Positions 25,958 through 32,837 of a DNA stretch of 64,000 nucleotides are shown here, in pieces. The notes under the pieces are model-generated. The model saw only the letters and a list, made by a program, of their open reading frames with translations, was not told where the DNA came from and made no database searches. The translations under genes and the position numbers were made by a program. Within the stretch, counting starts at the first letter, position 1. Every line of letters starts with the position of its first letter. Origin of the DNA: Streptomyces sp. NBC_00390 (GTDB taxonomy: Bacteria > Actinomycetota > Actinomycetes > Streptomycetales > Streptomycetaceae); assembly GCF_036057275.1 (NCBI RefSeq), contig NZ_CP107945.1:4650001-4714000 (forward strand), in the 5' to 3' direction.

Positions 25958-26355
25958 CAGCCCTTGGCCCCGTCGCCGTTGGCCCGGCACCAGGTCTTGA
26001 CCTTGGCCAGGTCCTTCTGACGCTGCTCAAGCGTGGTGACGTGCGACGTGCGGGCGGTGAGCCGGTTGCGGAGGAAGGTCTCGATCTCCGTGTGGCCGGC
26101 GGACTCGGCCGCGGCCACGCGCTTCTCGAGGCGGGCGATCGAACCACGCGTGGCCGCATCGCCGTTCATGCGCTCCAGCGCGTTCTCGATGCGCTTTTCG
26201 ATCTTCGGCAGGCGCTTGCACAGCTTCTTGGCGCCGTCGCCGCTGCGGGTGGTGCCGGGTGCGGGCGTGCCGTCGTCGGCCGCGGCGCTGCCGCCGGCGG
26301 CGAGCAGAGAACCGCAGGCTGCAAGGGCGACGACGGCGTTCCTGAATGTCAACAT
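25957..26355 (-). CDS. Small exported helical protein
   Basis: 132 residues from ATG 26355 with GAGGAA upstream. A Sec-type signal peptide (LTFRNAVVALAACGSLLAAG, cleavage near GGSAAADD) is followed by a helical, charged domain (KLCKRLPKIEKRIENALERM, LEQRQKDLAKVKTWC). Its two Cys residues may form a disulfide. Streptomyces carry such proteins next to two-component genes. Its promoter region carries a 15-bp box shared with the upstream RR-HK operon, so it is a probable target. Confidence 0.75.
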   Translation of the reverse strand: MLTFRNAVVALAACGSLLAAGGSAAADDGTPAPGTTRSGDGAKKLCKRLPKIEKRIENALERMNGDAATRGSIARLEKRVAAAESAGHTEIETFLRNRLTARTSHVTTLEQRQKDLAKVKTWCRANGDGAKG

Positions 26356-26419
26356 GACTGTTCCTCCATGCCGGTTCCGGCGGGGTTGCCGTTCCGGTCG
26401 GAACGCTAGGAGCCGTCTT

Positions 26420-26434
26420 TGTGGAAACTCTGTG
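26420..26434. promoter_or_regulatory. Candidate response-regulator box 1
   Basis: Minus-strand CACAGAGTTTCCACA, 65-79 bp upstream of the exported helical protein. It matches box 2 (28817-28831) in 13 of 15 positions. After TTCCACA, 11 bp lead to TAGCGT (26403-26408), a good -10. Site 2 has the same 11-bp spacing. Confidence 0.55.
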
Positions 26435-26494
26435 GCCGTGCCGACCGGTACGGGCAGGCGGCGTCGACACGGGCCGGACACCCCGTTGACGGCT

Positions 26495-28024
26495 TCACTG
26501 CCTGCTTCCGCCGTATTCCGGGTACGTCGTCGGCGGGTGGTCAGGGGGCGCAGCGGCGACTCCTGCGGCTGTCCCGGCCATCCAGTCCCGGCGCAGCGGC
26601 AGCGTGACGGCCTTCCCGTCACGTCCTTGCGCCGGCAGGCGGACCTCGAAGCGGGTACCGGTGCCGCCGGGCCGGTCCAGCACCCGTACTTGGCCACGGT
26701 GCAGCGCCACTTGCTGGGCGACCAGGGTGAGGCCGAGGCCGGAGCCGGGGCTGCCGGGCCTGCGGTGGAAGCGCTCGAACACGGCGTCGCGGGAGCGGGC
26801 CGGTATACCCGGCCCGTGGTCGTCCACCGTGAGGACCGCCGTCGCGCCCTGTGGCTCCGGAGCCGTCCGCAGGACGAGATCGACCCGAGCGGGCTCCGAC
26901 CCGCGGCAGCCGTGGAGAACGGCGTTGGCCAGCAGGTTGTCGAGGACGGTGCGCAGTCCCGGCTCCCAGCCGTGCACCGGGAGGAACTGCTCGCCGGTCA
27001 CGCTGATCCTCGCTCCCGGGTGACTGCGCCGTAGATCCGCGACCGAGGCCTCGGCGACCTCTGCCAGGTCCACCGGTCCGAACGCGTCGGCTTCGACCAG
27101 GTCGCCACGGCCCAGTTCCCGCAGCATGACCAGCAGGCCCAGCAGGCGCCTGTGTTCGTGCCGGAGATCGTCCAGGATCTCTTCCCGCTCCGGCCCGTCC
27201 AGTCCGGGATGGTCGGTGAGGAGCTCCAGGTTCGTCTGCATGCTCATCAGCGGGGTGCGGAGTTCGTGCGACGCGGCCGCCGAGAAGGACCGTGCCGTGG
27301 CCAGCGTCTCGGCCGTGCGGGCGGCCTGCTCGTCGTAGCGGGCCAGTACGGTCTGCAGGGTGTGGGCCAGGTCGTCGACCTCGGTGACCCGGGTCGGGCT
27401 GTGATCGAGCCGGGTCGTGGTGGCCCGTGGGTCCAGGCCGCTGGTGCGCTGCTGCAGGCGCCGCAGTGGCCGGCTCGCGCGAGTGGCCACGGCTCCGGCG
27501 AGCAGTGCGGCCAGGGGCGCGGTCAGCCCGGCGACGGTGAGTACCCGGGCGCGTACGAGTCCCAGCTGTGCCTCGCTCGTCGTGTCCGGCGAGAACAGCC
27601 ACAAGGTGCCGTCGACGCCCTGCCGCGGACCGGTGACCTGTATGGACATGGCCCGCCAGCTCGTGTTGCCGTCCCGCACGGTGACAGGTTCAGGGGCGCT
27701 GCGGGGCAGCGGTACGTCCGCCTTCGGCTGCGGCCCGCCGGACGCCGTCCCCTCGGGGCCGATCAGCCGGATACCGACGTCGAGCGCGGAGTTGTACAGG
27801 CGGCGCTCGCGGGCACGTTCAACGGCGGGTGGCCGGTCGGCCGCCGCTGCCTGCAGCAGGCCGCGGGCGTCCCTGGCGACCGTGGCGGCGCGGTCACGCA
27901 GAAGCCGGTCCTGCTGGTCGTGGAGACCGGCCGCCACCAGCCGTATCAGCAGCCAGCCGGAACCGAGCACCAGCAGCACAACGGCCACGCCCACCGCCAG
28001 CGCGATCCGGGTGGAAAGCTTCAC
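26495..28024 (-). CDS. Sensor histidine kinase
   Basis: 509 residues from GTG 28024, which overlaps the response-regulator stop (GTGA). A membrane helix (IALAVGVAVVLLVLGSGWLL), an extracellular sensor of about 150 residues, and a second helix (VAGLTAPLAALLAGAVA) lead into HAMP. The kinase core follows: H-box SHELRTPLMSM, N-box DNLLANAVLHG, G1 DDHGPGIP, and G2 GSGLGLTL. It autophosphorylates on the H-box His and passes phosphate to the adjacent regulator. The stimulus is unknown. The two small exported proteins downstream may belong to the sensed or protected envelope function. Confidence 0.93.
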   Translation of the reverse strand: MKLSTRIALAVGVAVVLLVLGSGWLLIRLVAAGLHDQQDRLLRDRAATVARDARGLLQAAAADRPPAVERARERRLYNSALDVGIRLIGPEGTASGGPQPKADVPLPRSAPEPVTVRDGNTSWRAMSIQVTGPRQGVDGTLWLFSPDTTSEAQLGLVRARVLTVAGLTAPLAALLAGAVATRASRPLRRLQQRTSGLDPRATTTRLDHSPTRVTEVDDLAHTLQTVLARYDEQAARTAETLATARSFSAAASHELRTPLMSMQTNLELLTDHPGLDGPEREEILDDLRHEHRRLLGLLVMLRELGRGDLVEADAFGPVDLAEVAEASVADLRRSHPGARISVTGEQFLPVHGWEPGLRTVLDNLLANAVLHGCRGSEPARVDLVLRTAPEPQGATAVLTVDDHGPGIPARSRDAVFERFHRRPGSPGSGLGLTLVAQQVALHRGQVRVLDRPGGTGTRFEVRLPAQGRDGKAVTLPLRRDWMAGTAAGVAAAPPDHPPTTYPEYGGSRQ

Positions 28025-28743
28025 CGCGCCTCCCGACTGCCGGCGGAGGCGCTGTCGTCGCGCAGGACGAAGCCGACCCCGCGGACCGTGTGGATCAGCC
28101 GTGGCCGTCCACCGGCTTCCAGCTTGCGGCGAAGATAGCTCACGAACGTGTCGACGACACCGGTACGGACGTCGAAGTCGTATCCCCATACGCGGTCCAG
28201 CAGCTGATCACGCGTGAGCACCAGGCCGGTGTTGCGTACCAGCACGTCCAGGAGCTCGAACTCGCGCCGGGTCAGCGGGAGCAGGGCACCGTCCACCCGC
28301 GCCTCGCGGGCGGCAGGGTCCATCACGAGCGGCCCGATCCGCACCCGGCCGCCGTCGGCGGGCGGGCGCCTGCGCAGCAGCGCCTGGAGCCTGAGCACCA
28401 GCTCCTGAAGGGCGAACGGCTTGACCAGATAGTCGTCGCCTCCGGCCTGGAGACCCGCTATCCGGTCCGAGGTCTCGTCCAGGGCGGACAGCATCAGTAC
28501 GGGCACCTCGTTGCCGTCGCCGCGCAGCGCCCCGCACACCTCGATGCCGGTGAGGTCGGGCATCGATATGTCCAGCACGATCACATCGGGCGGGTCGTTC
28601 CTGGCACGGTGCAGCGCGGCCCGTCCTCCGTCGGCGAGCTCCACCGCGAAACCGTTCAGCCGCAGCCCGCGCTCCAGCGACCGGCGGATCGCCGCGTCGT
28701 CGTCGACCACCAGCACCCGCCCCTGGCGCGATGTCCCGCCCAC
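28021..28743 (-). CDS. OmpR/PhoB-family response regulator
   Basis: 240 residues from GTG 28743, chosen because GGGGAGG lies 5 bases upstream. Receiver domain: acidic pocket VLVVDDDAAIRRSL, phospho-acceptor Asp in VIVLDISMPDLTG, and Lys in YLVKPFALQEL. C-terminal winged helix: LTRREFELLDVLVRN, RVWGYDFDVRTGVVDTFVSY and VRGVGFVL. Partner of the coupled kinase. A TGTGGAACCTGTGTG box upstream fits autoregulation. Confidence 0.94.
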   Translation of the reverse strand: MGGTSRQGRVLVVDDDAAIRRSLERGLRLNGFAVELADGGRAALHRARNDPPDVIVLDISMPDLTGIEVCGALRGDGNEVPVLMLSALDETSDRIAGLQAGGDDYLVKPFALQELVLRLQALLRRRPPADGGRVRIGPLVMDPAAREARVDGALLPLTRREFELLDVLVRNTGLVLTRDQLLDRVWGYDFDVRTGVVDTFVSYLRRKLEAGGRPRLIHTVRGVGFVLRDDSASAGSREAR

Positions 28744-28816
28744 TCGAACCTCCCCTGCCCGCGGGCCCGGCGGACCCGTCCGTTCCACGGCGTCCACCGA
28801 CAGTGCACCGGACAGC

Positions 28817-28831
28817 TGTGGAACCTGTGTG
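28817..28831. promoter_or_regulatory. Candidate response-regulator box 2 (autoregulatory)
   Basis: Minus-strand CACACAGGTTCCACA, 74-88 bp upstream of the response-regulator start. It matches box 1 at 26420-26434 in 13 of 15 positions. An 11-bp gap after TTCCACA leads to CACTGT, the same spacing as at site 1. Confidence 0.5.
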
Positions 28832-28887
28832 AGACCTGAGGATGCGGCATCTCTCCCGTGGAGCCCAGAGCCGTCAGAGCCGTGGCG

Positions 28888-29760
28888 CTAGAGCCGTCGC
28901 GCGAGGTCGAGTGAGGTGCCCACCGCCGCCGGGATGTCCGTCACCGGGAACTGCACATGGCGCACCGTGCGTTCCCGGTCGACGACCAGCACCGCGCGCT
29001 TGAGCCGCAGGGCCTGGCCCGCCCGGAAGGTGGGCAGCCGCAGCGCCGCGGACAGGCGTGCGTCCATGTCGGACAGCAGCGGGAAGGGGATCTCCTCCGC
29101 CGCCGCGAAGGCCCGCTGCTCGTCGGGGCGCTGCGTGCTGACCCCGCGGACGGCGACGCCGGCGGCCCTGAAGTCGTCGTAGGCGTCGGCGAACAGGCGG
29201 TTCTCGAGGGTGCAGCCGGCGGCGCCCGGGATGTCGGACCAGCCGTCCGGCAGTGGGCTCGGCCGCCCCGTGGCCGGGTAGCAGAACAGCACGGTCGCCG
29301 CCGCGTCCGCATCGACGGGGTCCAGGCCGTCGCCGGTGTGCGCGGGCAGCGTGATCCGCGGCAGCCGGGTGCCGGGCAGCCCGGTCATCCGCCGTGCCTC
29401 GGCGCTGTGATCGTCGGCCGAGGCGGTGAGCGTGCCGTCGCCGAGGAGCCAGCGGTCGGCCCAGTCCTGCAGGGACACCAGTACGGGGAGCAGCGCGCGG
29501 CCGGCGGTGGTCAGCCGGTACTCGTGGCGCACCGGGCCCCGCTGGTACGGGACCTTCTCCAGGATGCCGCTGTCGACCAGGTGCGCGAGGCGCTCGGTGA
29601 GCACCTTGCGGGAGATGTCCAGCTCGTGCTGGAGCTCGTCGAAGCGGTGCCGGCCGCGGGCCGTCTCCCGTACGAGCAGCAGGCTCCACCAGTCGCCGAC
29701 CACCGCTGCCGCCTGCGCGACGGCGCAGGCGGCGTCGCGCTCCGGTACTGCTCTCGCCAT
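28888..29760 (-). CDS. HxlR-type regulator fused to a peroxiredoxin (PrxQ/BCP-like) domain
   Basis: 290 residues from ATG 29760 (GGAGGAG upstream). Residues about 10-110 are an HxlR winged helix (GDWWSLLLVRETARGRHRFD, ISRKVLTERLAHLVDSGIL, YRLTTAGRALLPVL). Residues about 135-290 match thioredoxin-fold peroxiredoxins: FCYPATG, GCTLENRLFADAYDDF with the peroxidatic Cys, VRGVSTQ, and FPLLSDMD. A redox-active Cys in the same chain as a DNA-binding domain suggests a direct peroxide or thiol sensor. It is divergent from an ABC exporter, and two operator-like repeats lie between them. Confidence 0.88.
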   Translation of the reverse strand: MARAVPERDAACAVAQAAAVVGDWWSLLLVRETARGRHRFDELQHELDISRKVLTERLAHLVDSGILEKVPYQRGPVRHEYRLTTAGRALLPVLVSLQDWADRWLLGDGTLTASADDHSAEARRMTGLPGTRLPRITLPAHTGDGLDPVDADAAATVLFCYPATGRPSPLPDGWSDIPGAAGCTLENRLFADAYDDFRAAGVAVRGVSTQRPDEQRAFAAAEEIPFPLLSDMDARLSAALRLPTFRAGQALRLKRAVLVVDRERTVRHVQFPVTDIPAAVGTSLDLARRL

Positions 29761-29805
29761 CGTCCGCTCCTCCCTGGCATTGCAGGCACCATCTTGCGCC
29801 ATGGG

Positions 29806-29828
29806 GTGAGTTTCCGATAGAAACTCAC
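29806..29828. promoter_or_regulatory. Candidate HxlR operator O1
   Basis: GTGAGTTTC-N5-GAAACTCAC, 9-bp perfect arms, in the 137-bp region between the HxlR-peroxiredoxin gene and the ABC exporter. Same half-site as O2; the centres are 22 bp (two helical turns) apart. Confidence 0.7.
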
Positions 29829-29849
29829 TGAGTTCCTAATAGGAACTCA
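29829..29849. promoter_or_regulatory. Candidate HxlR operator O2
   Basis: TGAGTTCCT-AAT-AGGAACTCA, 9-bp perfect arms, directly abutting O1. It is 49 bp before the exporter start, so bound regulator would block the exporter promoter. Confidence 0.7.
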
Positions 29850-29897
29850 CTCGTCGTCGGATCTCAAGCTTGTCTCGGATCTCAAGGGGGAGAGGTC

Positions 29898-30695
29898 GTG
29901 CCCACAGCCCGGGCCACCGCATGGCGCACCTGGCAGATGACCAGACGTGCCTATCCATGGACCTACGCCGTGGGCACAGTGCTGCCCGCCGCGCTCACCA
30001 TCTCGCTCGCGTACCTCGGCTTCCACGCCATCGGGGACGGAGAGGTCGGCGACGACTTCGGCACCGGCGCCGCCTCCTACCTCGCCTACCTCGCCGTCGG
30101 TGCGACCGCCTTCCAGTTCGCCGTCCGCCTCATCCTCTGGTCGGCCAAGGCACTCATCACCGAACAGCGCCAGGGCACCCTCGCCGCCCTGCTCATCGCC
30201 CCCGCCGGACGGCTGCCCTACCTGCTCGGCTTCACGGCCTTCGCCGTTCTCAGCAGCCTCGTCGAATTCCTCACCCTCGGCGTCGTTCTCGCCCTGCTCG
30301 GCATCGCCGTCCCGGTCGCCTCACCACTCGGCGCAGTCGCCGGCGCACTCGCCCTCGTCTGCGCGGTCTTCGCGCTGTCCGTCGGACTCGGTGGGCTGAT
30401 GATCGCCGCGGGCGAGGCGCACATCTCCCAGAACACCGTCTTCATCGTGCTCGGGCTGCTGTGCGGCTTCACCTTCCCCCGCGACTACCTGCCCGCCCCG
30501 GCCCAGTGGCTCGCCGAAGCCTTCCCCACCACCGCCGCCATGGACGTGCTGCACGGATCACTCACCGGCGGACACTCCTTCGCCGAACTGGCCCCGCGGC
30601 TCGCGATCTGCGCCGCGCTCACCGCCGCCTACCTGCTCCTCGGCCTGGCGTACCTGCCACGTGCCGAAGCCCGAGCTGTCGAGAGGACCTACTGA
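29898..30695 (+). CDS. ABC-2 type exporter permease (first)
   Basis: 265 residues, GTG start with AAGGGGGAGAGG upstream. About six hydrophobic segments (for example YAVGTVLPAALTISLAYLGF, FAVLSSLVEFLTLGVVLALL, AGALALVCAVFALSVGLGGL) in an ABC-2/DrrB-like arrangement. With the two following genes it forms a drug- or lipid-type exporter containing two different permeases. Its stop overlaps the ATPase start (TGATG). Confidence 0.87.
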   Translation: MPTARATAWRTWQMTRRAYPWTYAVGTVLPAALTISLAYLGFHAIGDGEVGDDFGTGAASYLAYLAVGATAFQFAVRLILWSAKALITEQRQGTLAALLIAPAGRLPYLLGFTAFAVLSSLVEFLTLGVVLALLGIAVPVASPLGAVAGALALVCAVFALSVGLGGLMIAAGEAHISQNTVFIVLGLLCGFTFPRDYLPAPAQWLAEAFPTTAAMDVLHGSLTGGHSFAELAPRLAICAALTAAYLLLGLAYLPRAEARAVERTY

Positions 30696-31708
30696 TGACC
30701 ACCGGGATCCAGGTCCGCGCCCTGCGCAAGGACTTCCCCGTACGCGACAAGGGCATCTTCGGCCCCCGCACGCTCAAGACCGCCGTCGACGGACTCGACC
30801 TCGACATCCCCCCGGGCCGTATCACCGGACTCCTCGGCCTCAACGGCGCCGGCAAGACCACCACCATCAAGACCATCGCCACTCTGCTGCGCCCCACCTC
30901 GGGCACCGTCACTGTCGACGGCCTCGACACCGTCACCGACGCCCGCGCCGTACGCCGCCGCATCAACCTCATCGCCGGCGGCGAGCGCATGGTCTACACC
31001 CGTATGACCGGCCGCGAGAACCTCTGGTACTTCGGCCAGCTCTACGACGTGCCCAAGCCGGACCTGCGCCGCCGCATCCACGAACTCCTCGCCCTGGTCG
31101 GCCTGTCCGACGCCGCCGACACCATGGTCGAGCGCTACTCGCGGGGCATGACACAGCGTCTCGCCATCGCCCGCGGACTGATCAACGAGCCCGACCACCT
31201 GCTCCTCGACGAGCCGACCCTCGGCCTCGACGCCCCCATCGCGCGCGACCTGCGCCGCGTCGTCGCCCGCCTCGCCGCCGACGGCACCGGCGTCCTGCTG
31301 ACCTCCCACTACCTTGCCGAGGTGGAGGAGCTCTGCGGCCATGTGTACGTGATCTCCGACGGCCGCAACCTGGCCGAGGGCAGCCCTGCCGAGCTCAAGG
31401 CGGCGACCGGCAGCCACCGCACCGTACGCATCACGGTCACCAACCCCGGCGAACGCGTCGCCGCCGTCGCCGACTCCTTCGGCGCCACCCGTGAACCCCG
31501 CCCCGACGGCAGTGAGGTGATCACCCTGCGCCACCCCGACGACATCGCCGGCCCGCTCGCCGCGGCGCTCGTCGAGGCGGGCGGCTCCATCGGCGGTCTC
31601 GACATCGCCGAAGCGAGCCTCGAGGACGCCGTACTCAAGCTCGCCGACCGCACGCACGAGGGCCGCACGGACGCGGGCCTGGCCCCCGCCGAGGCGGCCT
31701 CGGTATGA
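30695..31708 (+). CDS. ABC exporter ATP-binding protein (DrrA-like)
   Basis: 337 residues from ATG 30695. Walker A LLGLNGAGKTTTIKTI, signature YSRGMTQRLAIARGL, Walker B HLLLDEPTLGLD and the switch His in LLTSHYLAEVEELC are intact. A C-terminal extension of about 80 residues follows, as in daunorubicin-type DrrA proteins. It powers export through the flanking permeases. It is probably induced when the HxlR-peroxiredoxin regulator is oxidised or releases DNA (inference). Confidence 0.93.
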   Translation: MTTGIQVRALRKDFPVRDKGIFGPRTLKTAVDGLDLDIPPGRITGLLGLNGAGKTTTIKTIATLLRPTSGTVTVDGLDTVTDARAVRRRINLIAGGERMVYTRMTGRENLWYFGQLYDVPKPDLRRRIHELLALVGLSDAADTMVERYSRGMTQRLAIARGLINEPDHLLLDEPTLGLDAPIARDLRRVVARLAADGTGVLLTSHYLAEVEELCGHVYVISDGRNLAEGSPAELKAATGSHRTVRITVTNPGERVAAVADSFGATREPRPDGSEVITLRHPDDIAGPLAAALVEAGGSIGGLDIAEASLEDAVLKLADRTHEGRTDAGLAPAEAASV

Positions 31709-32535
31709 GCCGCCCGAGCCACGCCCTGCGCGTCTTCGCCGCCGAAGCGCTGAAGCAGCACCGCAGACTCTTCGGCCAGCCTCTGGTCGTCTTCTCCATG
31801 CTGGTCTGGCCGGTCCTCCAGCTCGCCACCACCTACTACACGCTGCGCCCGGTCGCGACCGCGTCCCCCGCCGCGGACAACTGGCCGACGGCCGCCGATC
31901 CCGACCGGCTGCTCGCCTTCCTCGCCACCGGCACGCTCGCCTACGCCTTCTTCTTCTCGCTCGTCCAGTCCGCCTGGCACTTCTCCTTCGAGCGCAGCAC
32001 CGGCACCCTGGAACTCCTCTTTCTCTCCCCGGCGGGCCGTCTGACCCTCATGATCGCCAACGGCGCCGGCGCCCTGCTCCAGAACGCCTGGCTGCTGACC
32101 TGCTTCACGATCGTGGCCCTCACCGGCTTCGGCGCGCTGTCGGTCGCGGCCTGGTGGATGTGCGGGGTGGTGCTGCTGGCGCTGCTGATCCCCGCGGTCG
32201 CGTGGGGAGCGTTCCTCAACAGCCTGCTGGTCTTCTCCCGCGACTCGGCGTTCCTCTACACGATCCTCGACGAGCCCCTCTGGTTCGTCTCCGGTGTCCG
32301 CCTCCCGAACTTCGCCCTGCCGGCGGCGATCCAGATCGTGGGCGCGGTCTTCCCGCTGACGGGCAGCCTGCTCGCGGTCCGCGGCGCACTGCTGGAAGGG
32401 CGGACGGCCGCCGACCTGGGCCCGACCCTGGCGGCCCTCGGCGCGCTGAGCGCACTGCTGCTGGCCGCGGCGGCGGTGATCCTGAAGGCGGGGGAGGCGC
32501 GGGCACAGCGGACGGGGAAGCTGAGCCTGGCGTGA
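31705..32535 (+). CDS. ABC-2 type exporter permease (second)
   Basis: 276 residues, ATG overlapping the ATPase stop (ATGA). Hydrophobic segments include LVVFSMLVWPVLQLATTYYT, FLATGTLAYAFFFSLVQSAW and the C-terminal ALGALSALLLAAAAVILKAG. The FERSTGTLELLFLSPAGR loop is typical of ABC-2 permeases. It pairs with the permease at 29898. It ends the operon, convergent with the candidate RNA locus. Confidence 0.87.
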   Translation: MSRPSHALRVFAAEALKQHRRLFGQPLVVFSMLVWPVLQLATTYYTLRPVATASPAADNWPTAADPDRLLAFLATGTLAYAFFFSLVQSAWHFSFERSTGTLELLFLSPAGRLTLMIANGAGALLQNAWLLTCFTIVALTGFGALSVAAWWMCGVVLLALLIPAVAWGAFLNSLLVFSRDSAFLYTILDEPLWFVSGVRLPNFALPAAIQIVGAVFPLTGSLLAVRGALLEGRTAADLGPTLAALGALSALLLAAAAVILKAGEARAQRTGKLSLA

Positions 32536-32692
32536 GGGTGCCGGGGCCGGGAACGCAGACGACCCGTGGGCCTTTGGTTCCTGCCGTACGGGACGGAGGA
32601 AGCCGGCCGGACTTACCGGCGGCCCACGGGTCGGGTGACTGCTTGGTTTCGGCAGACGGCCTGCCGAGGTGCACAGAGTGCGACGGCAGGCC

Positions 32693-32731
32693 CTAGCCCG
32701 CAGTCACCTCGCTGGTCCGGTAAGAAATCAC
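32693..32731 (-). CDS. 12-residue leader peptide MISYRTSEVTAG
   Basis: GTG start and TAG stop, 10 nt after GGAGG within a 15-base match to the anti-SD tail of 16S rRNA. The last codons (GAG GTG ACT GCG) lie in the 5' arm of the domain-1 stem, so a translating ribosome would open that stem. This is the geometry of attenuators. Too short for similarity tests. Confidence 0.5.
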   Translation of the reverse strand: MISYRTSEVTAG

Positions 32732-32735
32732 TTCC

Positions 32736-32750
32736 GGATCACCTCCTTTC
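32736..32750 (-). promoter_or_regulatory. Extended Shine-Dalgarno, 15-base anti-SD complement
   Basis: Minus-strand GAAAGGAGGTGATCC is perfectly complementary to GGATCACCTCCTTTC at the 3' end of 16S rRNA. Ordinary Streptomyces genes use 4-7 of these bases. Confidence 0.75.
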
Positions 32751-32762
32751 GGCGTGCGGCCC

Positions 32763-32791
32763 ACACTAGGAGCCTCTCCGGGGATGCTCAA
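32763..32791 (-). promoter_or_regulatory. Housekeeping-type promoter of the candidate RNA
   Basis: Minus strand: TTGAGC (-35, 32786-32791), a 17-bp spacer, TAGTGT (-10, 32763-32768). This is close to the HrdB consensus. The predicted start near 32757 gives a leader of about 25 nt before the 12-codon ORF. Confidence 0.7.
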
Positions 32792-32837
32792 CCCTATTTT
32801 CGGGACGGGTGGTGCGGGAGGTGGCCGCGCCGCCGCC

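Larger units (their letters stand above)
32560..32757 (-). ncRNA. Candidate structured RNA with leader peptide, two stem domains
   Basis: Read on the minus strand from a predicted start near 32757. Domain 1: GGTGACTGC (32700-32708 complement) pairs with GCAGTCACC (32634-32642 complement), a 9-bp stem enclosing an inner hairpin (9-bp stem 32658-32666/32684-32692, with GCAC-TCT-GTGC at its tip). Domain 2: a 13-bp perfect stem, 32560-32572 with 32621-32633, and a 48-nt loop. Both stems are preceded on their 3' side by a similar GRAACCAA motif. The layout is promoter, extended SD, 12-codon ORF, then structure. I could not match it to a known RNA class. Domain 2 may act as the terminator. Confidence 0.6.

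Noticed and set aside
25034..26020. Open frames through the 33-bp repeats as a repeat protein
   Set aside because: Open in several frames because the unit length is a multiple of three; no start, no ribosome site, and it lies inside an inverted-repeat element.
32736..32750. GGATCACCTCCTTTC on + as a 16S rRNA 3' end
   Set aside because: No other rRNA sequence is present; read on - it is an extended Shine-Dalgarno with promoter and ORF in place.
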